From Methanobacteriota archaeon (lineage in GTDB: Archaea > Thermoplasmatota > Poseidoniia > Poseidoniales > Poseidoniaceae): a DNA stretch of 39,523 bases. Below, piece by piece: positions 17,072 through 26,438 of this stretch. The notes below the pieces were generated by a model that did no database searches, was not told the DNA's origin, and was given only the letters and a program-made list of their open reading frames with translations. The position numbers were made by a program, and so were the translations under genes. The stretch lies in NCBI GenBank assembly GCA_018650165.1, contig JABIGM010000022.1, positions 1 through 39,523 on the forward strand, in the 5' to 3' direction. Each line of letters opens with the position of its first letter. Positions within the stretch are counted from its first letter, which is position 1.

Positions 17072-20000
17072 ATGCAATTATTTCAAATCATGAAGGGCCG
17101 TGCGCTGCTGCTTGCCCTGTTGTTGCTGGGTTCATTTCCAGTGTTTCAGGCTAATGCGGGATCTACTACTCACTTCGGCAATTCCGGCTCACAGGTCTCG
17201 ATTATGCTGGATTTTAATGGCCCAGGATATGATTCCAGCACCAACATCAGTATTGGCTCTAGTTCGGTAATATCAACAGCGGCCCTCGATGTCAGGGGTC
17301 TTGCAAATTCAAGTGGTGAAAGACCTGATTCTATCGGGCTAGACATTGGAGATGATGGCGATTTAGATTGGTATTGGGGAGGCCCTGGAAATGGTACATA
17401 TGGACACCTTGACGAACTTTCAAATGGATATAAACGGGCCGGACTAAACATGTCTACAGGCAATAATTCAAGTTATTACATCCGTTTGCCAATCAACGCC
17501 ACAATTACCTCTGCTTCTATGCAGTTCTCGACACTTAGCGAACTAACAATCTCTGGTAGTGATGTACGTGATTCCTACTTGCATCAACCAAATCCAAGCT
17601 ATGGTAACTCTACACACGCAGATTGTAACTATGGTAATCAAAGCGTCACACATGTTGGCAAAACGGAGTGGGTAAATTGGCATGTTTATCGAGGAGTATA
17701 CTGGTTCGACTTAGGCCTATTGCCTGGAGCGACAGTTCTAGATGCCAACCTCTCATTCTATGTGCAGGATGCGGTGAATCAAGCTTCGACCACAACTCCT
17801 GTAAGCACCCTGCATACCTACTCAGTCCATCCATTGTTGAAAAATTGGGAGGAAGGCCTTGAGAGTAATGCGCCGGTCTCACAATCTGCAGGCGTCACCT
17901 GGAATAAAGCGATAGACAACCTCACGGGTAGCGATTATTCTTGGTCGACCGCAGGTGCCTCTGGCACGACCGATCGAGATGTTGCAGTTGCAAGTGTAAC
18001 GGATAGTCCTGCCAATCTTGAGTACAACTGGCTCGACTTCACTAATCAAAACTTGACAGATTTGGTACAGAATTGGGTTAATGGTAATGTGACCAATAAT
18101 GGACTTATTCTCATTGGTGATGAAAATACCAACAAACCCGATGGCTCGAGATTGACGATCACCTCGAGAGATAACGCCACACATGGGCCGAAATTGGTTG
18201 TTGTTTTCGAGGGTAGTGATGATGTGACTGCAGCCCTAGATGTTGGCGCAGACGGAAATTGGGAATGGAATCATAGTGGAAACCTTAGCAATGCATCGAC
18301 GGTTCCTGATTTTTCAGCTTCTCTAAATTCATATCTCGGTAATGCGAGTCCTAGTTTCACCGATGCGTGGGGTAATGAATTCGTCGACATTCCACTTAAA
18401 GTGAGTGCGAATGCCACCTTGGTTCTTGATGAAATTGATATCGATTATGACTGGACTGCAGCTGTCGGTGAATCACCTCATTCAAACCTGCTTGATGAAT
18501 TGAATCAACATGTTTCTAATCTCACGCCAGATGGCGCTGGCAATGTTAGTATCATCATTAATGTCAGTTCGGGTAGCGCCGGAAAGGTAGAATTGCTCAA
18601 TCTGTGGTTAGGACAGGGTGACCGCCCACCTTCTATTACAACAATTACATTGCCCGAAGAGACCATTGTTCCCGATGGCCAATCTCGGACTTTGAGTATC
18701 GACGTGACTTCATATCAAGGGCTATCGAATTTATCGTGGCTCGCTCTGATTCCCCAAATTCAGAACAGTGCTAGCCAACCAATACTTTACCATTCACTTG
18801 AAAATGACACTACATGGGCAAATGACCCTGGTGGACTTGTTAGCAACATCAGTGGTTCGTGGATAGCATTGGACAACCAAAGCGGCACCATGGAATGGAA
18901 TATTACTGTCAGTTGGGCTTGGTTACCTGAACAAGGTGTTGTTTGGGAGGTTCATGCGCAGACCATTGATTCACTCCATACGAGTAGGCTTTCAAGCCAG
19001 ACCACAGATCATGAACGCCTAATGGAGATTACGAGTTTTACAGTCTGGGATCTGACAGACCCCACAGAGGGAAGCACGCATATCGATGCTGGAGAATGGA
19101 TCGCAGGTGGTGATTTATTACGCATAGGGGGTGCCGTACGTTTCCTCAATCAAACCAGTTACCCACTTCCAGGCGAGGTTCTCATTGAACTAGTGGATCT
19201 CGGTGCGAATACAACTGTCGATTCCAATGGTTTTTACTCAATTGAAGTGTTTGCTCCACAGACCAATTATTACGGTGGATACACCATCGCAGCTAATCTC
19301 TTTGGCCCATATGATTCAACTGAACCGGGGCTTGCATCACTTACTTTCAATATAGACGCTACAAAGCCGGGTTTCCAAGCAAATGCACCTCTGGGTGAAA
19401 GAATCCTGCCCTCGTCCCAGCAATTGTTTAATGTGACTATTACAGACGGTGCTGATAGTGATGGACTTGACCTTGGTAGTCTACGTTTGAAGTGGTGGGT
19501 CGAGGCTCTACACGATAATGGCGATGGAATTCCTCAACTAGAGGAATATGGCCAAAAACCGCTTCTCAGAGTAGGAGAGAGCGATATATTTCACGCTCGA
19601 TATGATGATGCATTCAATTCACACGGCCAGCAAGTATCTTTGTTCATTGAGGGCTTTGACAGGACCGGTAATGCAATCTTAAGTGGCCCAGGATTTGAAG
19701 AAGATTTGTTACATTACACATCGTTAGTTCCTTCTCCAACTGAATTCATATCTGCCAATATAGACTTCCCCGGCGGCAACACTCTGACCCCGACTCACCC
19801 CGGTTGGCTAAATATCAGTATTCGAGATGTAAACGGCCTAGATGATATCGAAGGAATCATCATCGACCTTGGCTTAGGCAACACACTGTCCTATGACAAT
19901 AACGGGTCATTCGAGTCTAGTAATCCACTGCTTGAGGTCTCAGAATATATGTTTGAGACCCAAGGGGATGAAATATATCTTAACCTTTCAATTACCGCTT

Positions 20001-21313
20001 CGCCACTATTTGATGATATGTCAGTAAATGAAATGGGACTTACGCTCAAAATAAGCGATTCATCGGGCGAGCATATTACTGACACTGGACTGAACTGGCG
20101 CTTTAATGCCGATGTCATACTAGTCGAATCTTCAATGAGGACCTACGGTAATGATTCGCGTCTACTTGAGTATGATGATTATGTCACACTTGGACAGAGA
20201 ATAGTGATAGAGGGCAGGGTGCGTTATGTTGCTGCAGATCTAGCGCCGGCTTCCGATTCATATTCGGTTATGCTCGAAGCACCTCTTGACCTTCCTCTTT
20301 TGGTGGAGACTGGTTCCGATGGTCGGTTTGAAGGAACGATGGATGCCCTTGGAAGTGGATTGTACCGTGTGGTCATCCAAACCAATGGTGGCATAGGAAT
20401 TGCGAATCCAAGTCCCGTGCCGGTTCGTCTGCAAATTGATGATACGGCCCCTTCGATAGTGGGTCACGAACCTACGATAATTTCCACTAATTCGACTGAA
20501 ATTCTGTTACAATTTGACATTCAAGAAGCAGATTCGGGCCTGCCTGAGCAGGGGATTCAGGTTCAATGCATCCAGGTTGACGGCCTTCTCTCCTTTGGAG
20601 ACATTATAGTGGGCACAGCTGTCATAACCATCCCTGGCGAAGTCAGCCGGTATCTTGTGAACCTAAGTTCACCGCCCATACAAAGTGAGAACCTTGATTG
20701 CTGGTTCAATGTTGCTGATCTAGCTGGAAATAATTTAACAGGCGAAGGTTCGGCCAAGACTTGGCCACTTCGTCTCAAAGTAATCGAGACTAGACCTGAC
20801 ATCAGTGCTGATATGATTACTTTGTCAGATGATTCGCCAGTCCTTGGCCAAAAGACCACCGTTAGTATTGATATCATTAACATGGGCGCCCCCGATGCCA
20901 TGACATTCAACATTACTTTGGAGACCCATATTCTTCATGAAGGTAGAATAATTATCCAAGAAGTTCAAACAGTCCAAGTATCGACTCTGAACGATGAGAA
21001 AATGTCAGTGACATTCGAATGGGTTCCTGACTGGGAAGGTGAACTGGACCTAGCAGTGCGAATCGATTCAGGCCAGGATATTGACGAGTCCAACGAAAAC
21101 AATACCGTATTGTTGAATGTGAAAGTTGGGCCTGTTCCTGAACCGGAGGGATTCTTTGCCTCTCAAACGATGATGGTGCTTTTCGGGATTGGATTGGTCG
21201 GCGCAGGATTACTATTCCTTGCGTCACGGCGAATCAGCCAAGGTGATAATTCAGAGTGGCTCGATGATGGTGATGATGAATATGAGGAAGAATATGAAGA
21301 AGTGGATAATTAA
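17072..21313 (+). CDS. Large secreted surface protein with DNRLRE-like and CARDB-like domains
   Basis: 1413 residues from ATG 17072, directly behind TTTGGGGTG; a GTG one codon earlier and ATG 17090 are alternatives. A signal peptide ends near ANA-G (about residue 30). A DIGDDGDLDW module (about residue 93) recurs as DVGADGNWEW after a DNRLRE-like domain (about 150-375; YWFDLGLLPGATVLDANLSF, LVQNWVNGNVTNNGLIL). Further on are Ig/PKD-like modules, a WWVEALHDNGDGIPQLEEY element shared with the 2216-residue protein, and a CARDB-like domain (DIINMGAPDAMTFNI ... DIDESNENNTV). A transmembrane helix at about 1367-1385 is followed by RR and a tail of Asp/Glu. Cell-surface protein of unknown ligand, partly paralogous to the 2216-residue protein. 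Confidence 0.9.
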   Translation: MQLFQIMKGRALLLALLLLGSFPVFQANAGSTTHFGNSGSQVSIMLDFNGPGYDSSTNISIGSSSVISTAALDVRGLANSSGERPDSIGLDIGDDGDLDWYWGGPGNGTYGHLDELSNGYKRAGLNMSTGNNSSYYIRLPINATITSASMQFSTLSELTISGSDVRDSYLHQPNPSYGNSTHADCNYGNQSVTHVGKTEWVNWHVYRGVYWFDLGLLPGATVLDANLSFYVQDAVNQASTTTPVSTLHTYSVHPLLKNWEEGLESNAPVSQSAGVTWNKAIDNLTGSDYSWSTAGASGTTDRDVAVASVTDSPANLEYNWLDFTNQNLTDLVQNWVNGNVTNNGLILIGDENTNKPDGSRLTITSRDNATHGPKLVVVFEGSDDVTAALDVGADGNWEWNHSGNLSNASTVPDFSASLNSYLGNASPSFTDAWGNEFVDIPLKVSANATLVLDEIDIDYDWTAAVGESPHSNLLDELNQHVSNLTPDGAGNVSIIINVSSGSAGKVELLNLWLGQGDRPPSITTITLPEETIVPDGQSRTLSIDVTSYQGLSNLSWLALIPQIQNSASQPILYHSLENDTTWANDPGGLVSNISGSWIALDNQSGTMEWNITVSWAWLPEQGVVWEVHAQTIDSLHTSRLSSQTTDHERLMEITSFTVWDLTDPTEGSTHIDAGEWIAGGDLLRIGGAVRFLNQTSYPLPGEVLIELVDLGANTTVDSNGFYSIEVFAPQTNYYGGYTIAANLFGPYDSTEPGLASLTFNIDATKPGFQANAPLGERILPSSQQLFNVTITDGADSDGLDLGSLRLKWWVEALHDNGDGIPQLEEYGQKPLLRVGESDIFHARYDDAFNSHGQQVSLFIEGFDRTGNAILSGPGFEEDLLHYTSLVPSPTEFISANIDFPGGNTLTPTHPGWLNISIRDVNGLDDIEGIIIDLGLGNTLSYDNNGSFESSNPLLEVSEYMFETQGDEIYLNLSITASPLFDDMSVNEMGLTLKISDSSGEHITDTGLNWRFNADVILVESSMRTYGNDSRLLEYDDYVTLGQRIVIEGRVRYVAADLAPASDSYSVMLEAPLDLPLLVETGSDGRFEGTMDALGSGLYRVVIQTNGGIGIANPSPVPVRLQIDDTAPSIVGHEPTIISTNSTEILLQFDIQEADSGLPEQGIQVQCIQVDGLLSFGDIIVGTAVITIPGEVSRYLVNLSSPPIQSENLDCWFNVADLAGNNLTGEGSAKTWPLRLKVIETRPDISADMITLSDDSPVLGQKTTVSIDIINMGAPDAMTFNITLETHILHEGRIIIQEVQTVQVSTLNDEKMSVTFEWVPDWEGELDLAVRIDSGQDIDESNENNTVLLNVKVGPVPEPEGFFASQTMMVLFGIGLVGAGLLFLASRRISQGDNSEWLDDGDDEYEEEYEEVDN

Positions 21314-21382
21314 TTCATAATATTACTTACTCAATTAATGCCGATAAAATTCATTTCCCAAACATTTTATCCATATCTATTC

Positions 21383-21399
21383 CACCTCCATAGGAGGTG
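21383..21399 (+). promoter_or_regulatory. CC-RTA-GG hairpin upstream of the membrane protein/cysteine desulfurase operon
   Basis: CACCTCC-ATA-GGAGGTG, a perfect 7-bp stem with an ATA loop. The 3' arm is GGAGGTG, a near-ideal Shine-Dalgarno, so the stem would mask it. The ATG taken as start is 42 bases downstream, whereas a GTG lies within the arm itself (21397). Confidence 0.58.
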
Positions 21400-21441
21400 C
21401 CCAACCGAAATAACTCAAAGGGAGAAAGTCCACCACAAGTC

Positions 21442-22575
21442 ATGGCGGAGGAGATTCAAATTGAGATTAATCTCCCATCTGACGAACATGATACGATGCC
21501 ATTTAGGCTCGGAGACATTGTTTTAGAACGGAAATTTGGCGACCTGCACCACGTTCTTGGTAACATAGACCAACTTCGCCATGAGTGGAAATTTCAATTC
21601 CGCCTACTAAGACACGAATGGGGACAAGCTCATTTCTTGACTATGGTAACTGGAGTGCTAGCTTTTCTTCTGGGTTCGATTTCTACAGAACTTTTTGACG
21701 GTGGCGATCCAAAACTTACTGGCCCTGCGGGAGTGGCTGCAATTGGAGGTTTTGCATTCTTCCAGTTGATTGTTTCAGCGATTCTATGGGTTTGGTTTTT
21801 CATCCAAATCTCGGTAAACTTCCCGATTATGCGTGGGCACATCATCAATGTGATAATCATCTGGGGTGCAATATTTGCATCACAAATCATGTTCCATGTT
21901 AATTCCCCATCGTTCCCTATTGGCGCAAGTCTCGGTGACGCACTCGGTGGCGTCATATTAGCCGCAGCAGGGTGCTTTTTCACTTACTTTTTCTGGAAAG
22001 CCGTTACTGAGACTCGCGACCTCCATGTCCAGGAGCACCATGTTCACACCGATGTTAGGGTAATGGAAGAAGCAATGGCTGAGCACAGTCTTTATGCTTG
22101 GACAATGCTAATCATATGCTGGGTTCTGACCATCGCATTAAATGGCTGGTCGGGGATACACTTCATCGCTGAAAGAAATGTTAGTAACTATTGGATTTAT
22201 GCTATTCACTTAATCAGTGGAATACTTCTAATTTACATTCTCATGCACATTCTGTGGTTCCCACAACGAATGTTGGGTGAAGGAACCCGTGTTCAAACAA
22301 AAGCTGCTGCGGCTGCAGATGCAGACTTGCTATTGGAAGGTGTGATCTTAGCAACCGAGGGCGCATGTCCATCTTGCCAGGAGAACGCCCCAGTTAGCCG
22401 TGCCAATAATGGCGACACAATCTTGGATTGTACTAGTGAAGATTGTAACCGAATTGGGCCTGCTGGTAGCACTTGTGAAGGGTGTGGTGAAACATATCCC
22501 ACCAGGTACACATGCGCAAGTTGTGGAATCAATAGCCCAGCATCTGATTATATCCCAGACTCGGAGGCTTGGTAA
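21442..22575 (+). CDS. Six-helix membrane protein with C-terminal zinc ribbons
   Basis: 377 residues from ATG 21442; a GTG at 21397 would add 15 polar residues. An amphipathic cytosolic N-terminus of about 55 residues precedes six predicted transmembrane helices (about 60-78, 88-110, 118-137, 148-168, 196-214 and 222-245). The cytosolic tail has paired cysteines: CPSC...CTSEDC, then CEGC...CASCG, which read as two small zinc ribbons. No family recognised. The stop overlaps the start of the cysteine desulfurase gene by one base, so the two are translationally coupled. A role as a membrane partner of that enzyme or of the subtilase is inferred from the operon only. Confidence 0.82.
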   Translation: MAEEIQIEINLPSDEHDTMPFRLGDIVLERKFGDLHHVLGNIDQLRHEWKFQFRLLRHEWGQAHFLTMVTGVLAFLLGSISTELFDGGDPKLTGPAGVAAIGGFAFFQLIVSAILWVWFFIQISVNFPIMRGHIINVIIIWGAIFASQIMFHVNSPSFPIGASLGDALGGVILAAAGCFFTYFFWKAVTETRDLHVQEHHVHTDVRVMEEAMAEHSLYAWTMLIICWVLTIALNGWSGIHFIAERNVSNYWIYAIHLISGILLIYILMHILWFPQRMLGEGTRVQTKAAAAADADLLLEGVILATEGACPSCQENAPVSRANNGDTILDCTSEDCNRIGPAGSTCEGCGETYPTRYTCASCGINSPASDYIPDSEAW

Positions 22576-23786
22576 TGTTTGCAAATCGACGAAAAGACTT
22601 TCCAACATTGTGCGCCGATAACCCGCCTGCATACCTCGATAATGCCTGCATGACATTGCGCCCAACATCTGTTATCGAAGCAATTCGTTCGTATTATGAA
22701 GTAACTCCAGGTTGTGGAGGCAGGTCTGTTCATCGCTATGGGAATGCAGTTTCACGAAAGGTAAACAGTTGTCGCTCTAAATTGCAACAGTTGTTCAATG
22801 CCAATGAAGTTGGTGAAATTGTATTTACTAACAATGCAACTCACTCGCTAAATCAAGTCGCCAAAGGTTTGTCGTGGAATAAAGGTGATATCGTACTAAC
22901 AACAGACAGAGAACACAATTCAAACCTAGTACCGTGGCTACAACTCGAACAGGAACAAGGAATAGACCATAGAGTAGTCCACTCAAATTACGACAACACA
23001 TTTGACCTCGAAGCCTTCGAAGATGCCTGCGCCAAGGCCGGTCGCAAACTGAAGATGGTGTCACTATCGCATGTTGGAAATCTCGATGGAGTTGAGACAC
23101 CGGTCAAGGCAGCAGCTAAAATTGCAAAGGACCATGGGGCCATGGTCTGTATTGATGCTGCACAGTCGGCACCCCACATGAAGATCGATGCTCAAGATTT
23201 GGGGGTTGATTTCATGGCTTTTTCGATTCACAAGATGATGGGGCCATCTGGCATGGGATGCCTATGGGGTAGAATGGATCTGCTTGAAGAGATGAGGACT
23301 ATTCACGCAGGGGGTAGCACAGTCAGTACATCACAATATGATTCATTAGCTTGGTCAAAACCGCCGGCCAAATTTGAGGGTGGGCTCGGAAATTATTCAG
23401 GCATTCTAGGAACTGATGCGGCTCTTGATTATATTTCTGGCTTAGATTTAGATGCTGTCCACGAGCATGAAGTTTCTTTGAATCGTGTTATGACTTCTAT
23501 CGTCAAGGATGTTAATGGGATGAGTATTATTGGCCCAACCGATCCAACACTTCGCGGTGGAATCTGTTCAATTCTCCTTGACAACTTAGATGCACATGAC
23601 ATCGCAATTTTGCTGGATGATGCTGGAATAATGGTTCGGAGCGGAATGCACTGCGTCCATTCTTGGTTCAACAGCAAGGGTATCGCCAAAGGCTCGTTGC
23701 GGGCTAGTTCCTATCTCTACAATACGGAAGAGGAAGTACGTTTATTTGCAGAAACATTGGTCGAGGCAGTCGATGCACTAGGGTGA
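22575..23786 (+). CDS. Cysteine desulfurase, class V aminotransferase fold (SufS/NifS-like)
   Basis: 403 residues from ATG 22575, with GGAGG at 22563-22567. The PLP site is complete: His114 in DREHNSN, Asp194 and Gln197 in CIDAAQSAPH, and Lys220 in FSIHKMMGPSG. Cys360 in VRSGMHCVHSWF sits where the persulfide-carrying cysteine of SufS lies. The usual YLDNAATS start is changed to YLDNACMTLRP. It should take sulfur from cysteine and pass it to Fe-S cluster or thio-modification pathways. No sufB, sufC, sufD or iscU gene is beside it; its operon partners are a membrane protein and a protease, which is unusual. Confidence 0.92.
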   Translation: MFANRRKDFPTLCADNPPAYLDNACMTLRPTSVIEAIRSYYEVTPGCGGRSVHRYGNAVSRKVNSCRSKLQQLFNANEVGEIVFTNNATHSLNQVAKGLSWNKGDIVLTTDREHNSNLVPWLQLEQEQGIDHRVVHSNYDNTFDLEAFEDACAKAGRKLKMVSLSHVGNLDGVETPVKAAAKIAKDHGAMVCIDAAQSAPHMKIDAQDLGVDFMAFSIHKMMGPSGMGCLWGRMDLLEEMRTIHAGGSTVSTSQYDSLAWSKPPAKFEGGLGNYSGILGTDAALDYISGLDLDAVHEHEVSLNRVMTSIVKDVNGMSIIGPTDPTLRGGICSILLDNLDAHDIAILLDDAGIMVRSGMHCVHSWFNSKGIAKGSLRASSYLYNTEEEVRLFAETLVEAVDALG

Positions 23787-23790
23787 TTTG

Positions 23791-24882
23791 ATGGATGCAC
23801 TAATACCGATACCCAGTGATGAAACCAGTAATGATTTCGACTTCATAAAGAAGATTACAACTGTTGCTGTATCGGTTCTTGTGATTGGACTAACATATTT
23901 TACTTGGCAAATTATTACGGGGGAAATAAGCTTGACTGGCCCGAATTCATTAGTTCTTGAGAAGGAAACAGATTTTGATTCTCTCGTACAGTTTGATGAT
24001 GTCGATAATCTATCTGGAGATGGGGTAAGCGTATGTATTGTAGATTCGGGACTAGATGATACGCATCGTGACCTCGGAGGGCTTAATTTGAAGGGTTGGT
24101 TTGATTTTATCGGAGGTATATCTAGCCCTTACGATGACAATGGTCATGGCACCATGATGGCTGGAATTCTAGTTGCTGATGGCGGCCTAACCGGTATTGC
24201 TAGAGATATCGATTTATATGTTGCAAAAGCACTGGCAGGTAATGGCTCAGGTGACGACTCCACTGTTGCTGAAGCAATTGATTGGTGCATATCTAGTGGA
24301 GTTAACATTATTTCATTGTCACTTGGAGGAGCGACTTCGGGTGCTGCAATAATCTTTGGTGATGCGGTTGAAGATGCTGTAGATTCTGCCTATGACGCAG
24401 GAATAGTGGTGGTTGCCGCTGCAGGAAATGACGGTGAAGATGATGATGGTGATGTGGCATCACCAGGCACTGTTGACACAGTGATTTGTGTTGGAGGTGT
24501 AGATGCCTCTGGCAATCTGTGGAGTGGTTCTTCTGTTGGCGACAACAATGGACGTGTTTGGCCAATTCTACTACCACGTAACAGCCCGGATGAAAAGCCT
24601 GAAGTCGTTGCTCCAGGTCACAATGTTCCTGTAATTATTCCCGGTGATAGTTGGGGCCTTTCATCAGGAACTAGCGCTGCTACTGTCTATGTCACAGGAG
24701 CAGTTGCACTACTATTCGATGCGCACCCTGATTTAATCGAAGGTGGCACTAACATGCTAGACAATCTAAAGCAATGGATTGCAGACTCTTCACAAAAGCG
24801 GAATGGACAAGATAATCACGACGATTATTACGGCTATGGACTATTACAAATCAAAGATTTGATTGCTACTTCACAGGCTTAA
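23791..24882 (+). CDS. Membrane-anchored subtilisin-like serine protease (S8)
   Basis: 363 residues from ATG 23791, 4 bases after the previous stop, with GGGTGA upstream. One transmembrane helix (about 21-43) near the N-terminus acts as an uncleaved anchor, leaving the catalytic domain outside. The triad is clear: Asp85 in CIVDSGLDDTH, His119 in DNGHGTMMAG and Ser295 in SGTSAATVYVTG, with Asn213 in AAAGNDG as the oxyanion-hole residue. The segment between anchor and catalytic core is only about 30 residues, too short for a usual I9 propeptide. Possibly matures or releases surface proteins, several of which are encoded nearby (inference). Its end overlaps the convergent downstream gene by 4 bases. 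Confidence 0.93.
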   Translation: MDALIPIPSDETSNDFDFIKKITTVAVSVLVIGLTYFTWQIITGEISLTGPNSLVLEKETDFDSLVQFDDVDNLSGDGVSVCIVDSGLDDTHRDLGGLNLKGWFDFIGGISSPYDDNGHGTMMAGILVADGGLTGIARDIDLYVAKALAGNGSGDDSTVAEAIDWCISSGVNIISLSLGGATSGAAIIFGDAVEDAVDSAYDAGIVVVAAAGNDGEDDDGDVASPGTVDTVICVGGVDASGNLWSGSSVGDNNGRVWPILLPRNSPDEKPEVVAPGHNVPVIIPGDSWGLSSGTSAATVYVTGAVALLFDAHPDLIEGGTNMLDNLKQWIADSSQKRNGQDNHDDYYGYGLLQIKDLIATSQA

Positions 24883-25559
24883 TTTTTTGAAAACCAAGCA
24901 ACTATTGAACCGCCGAATAAAGGTACGAATGCAATGTAGTGTGTCTCATTCGAAGTACGAATCAATTCCATCCAGGTATTGAAACCTACAACTTCTGGAT
25001 CCCCATCATCGCGTTCCCCAACAGGCGGAGTTGGCTCAACTGTCAGCAAGACTCCATTTTTCGTAAGAATCGGTAACATTGCACTGATGTCCCCTGCAAG
25101 TTTAGGCAATGTTGTGTCAACGATAATTGCATCAGCACTTGGAAGCATTGGAGGGTCGCCTGATTTGGAAATATTCCATGCGTTTAACTCTCCTGCAAGG
25201 AGAGTAGGGGTTCCAACAACAATTGATGATGAAACAGATGAATACCTTTCTTTTAACCTGGTCAAAATTACAGCAAAACGATTGCCTTCCTCAATCATTT
25301 GGAAATTTTCAATACCTTTTGATGACTCGAAATGGTCGAGCAACCAGGCCGACAGATGGCCGATACCTGCGCCGGTTTGTATCACGTTACTCGGTTCCAA
25401 TTGAGAAAGCGCATCACGTATCCTTCTGCGTACAGAAATAGACCACGTTGTGAGCCCCATATGTTCTAATTGTAACCCGATATTAGCAGCAACCTCTGGC
25501 TCATCACGTGACAACTCCTTGTTAACAGTCAAGAGTGATGCCAAGAATTCTTCGCGCAT
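24879..25559 (-). CDS. SAM-dependent methyltransferase-like protein
   Basis: 226 residues from ATG 25559, preceded by GAGGG at good spacing; a longer frame adds 13 unsupported residues. The N-terminal 60 residues are helical. VIQTGAGIGHLSAWLLDHF (about 77-95) is a variant of the glycine-rich SAM loop, followed by KGIENFQMIEEG as the acidic strand-2 position. DAIIVDTTLP and ILTKNGVLLTVEP fit strands 4 and 5 of a Rossmann methyltransferase. The substrate cannot be told. The layout resembles O-methyltransferase or tRNA/protein-isoaspartate methyltransferase families, but no defining motif was found. It diverges from the zinc-finger gene. Confidence 0.75.
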   Translation of the reverse strand: MREEFLASLLTVNKELSRDEPEVAANIGLQLEHMGLTTWSISVRRRIRDALSQLEPSNVIQTGAGIGHLSAWLLDHFESSKGIENFQMIEEGNRFAVILTRLKERYSSVSSSIVVGTPTLLAGELNAWNISKSGDPPMLPSADAIIVDTTLPKLAGDISAMLPILTKNGVLLTVEPTPPVGERDDGDPEVVGFNTWMELIRTSNETHYIAFVPLFGGSIVAWFSKN

Positions 25560-25652
25560 GATTGGCCCTCTATGGCACCCCTTGACAAGGCTTCGCATAA
25601 GCCGACAGCCTCAAAGGTGTCGCCCATGGCCCACAAATACGGAGGAAGTTGC

Positions 25653-26438
25653 ATGGATGACGAAATTACTGACGATTCTGAAGAATTCGATGATGTTGAA
25701 TTTGTAGAGAATGTAACCGACTGCCCAGGATGTAAGCGGCCTTGTGGTCATCAAGTTCTAAAGGAAAAGAAAGCAGGCACAGGTAGCAACTTTTTGTTGA
25801 AGTGCGATGAGTGCGACCACATTCATACGGTTCAAATTCGAGAACCAAGGCCAGTAACTATTCCATTCCTACTCAGTGAAGGGGCCGACACGGTTCAAAC
25901 AAAAATCGAAATCGATGAAGATGAAGTAATCAGAATTGGTGATATCTTCGAGCATGCCGATGCAAGTTGGGAGATCAACCGTATCGAAACCAAAACTGGT
26001 AACTCACGCAAAAAACTCTCTGCGAATAGAATTGGTCGAGCTAACGCGGTCCGCTCAGATATTGTCATGGTCCGTTTGACTCTAACTAGGGGTGAATTTT
26101 CCGACAGTGAGTCAATATTTGTTGAGCGGGACACTGTCTTCAAAGCAGGTTCCATCATGGAGCATGCCGATGAAAGGTGGAAAATTAGGGCAATTCATAC
26201 CGGCGCTGGTCGTACGATGACAGGGCGGGTTGTTGCCTACGACATCAAGCGCATTTACCTTCATGAACCTCCGCGGCCAAGAGAAGAAGTGACATACAAT
26301 TCGCCTCGTGAAAGGAGACAGGCATGGAAGGAAGGGCGTCTTGGAGATAATCCAAATCCAGTTTTGCCAGAAGCAGAAAAGTCTGGCAAGCCAAAGCAGC
26401 AACGCTTGGAACGTAGACAGAAAAAAAGGCGCTTATGA
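25653..26438 (+). CDS. HVO_0476-type zinc finger protein
   Basis: 261 residues from ATG 25653, chosen because GGAGGAAGTTGC precedes it. After an acidic N-terminus there is a zinc ribbon: CPGC at about 23-26, then C-x2-C in LKCDECDH at about 50. Two similar beta-rich units follow: IRIGDIFEHADASWEINRIE and FKAGSIMEHADERWKIRAIH, which look like an internal duplication. The C-terminus is Arg/Lys-rich (RLERRQKKRRL), suggesting RNA or ribosome binding. The family is archaeal and of unknown function. Its stop directly abuts the proline dehydrogenase gene on the other strand. Confidence 0.8.
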   Translation: MDDEITDDSEEFDDVEFVENVTDCPGCKRPCGHQVLKEKKAGTGSNFLLKCDECDHIHTVQIREPRPVTIPFLLSEGADTVQTKIEIDEDEVIRIGDIFEHADASWEINRIETKTGNSRKKLSANRIGRANAVRSDIVMVRLTLTRGEFSDSESIFVERDTVFKAGSIMEHADERWKIRAIHTGAGRTMTGRVVAYDIKRIYLHEPPRPREEVTYNSPRERRQAWKEGRLGDNPNPVLPEAEKSGKPKQQRLERRQKKRRL

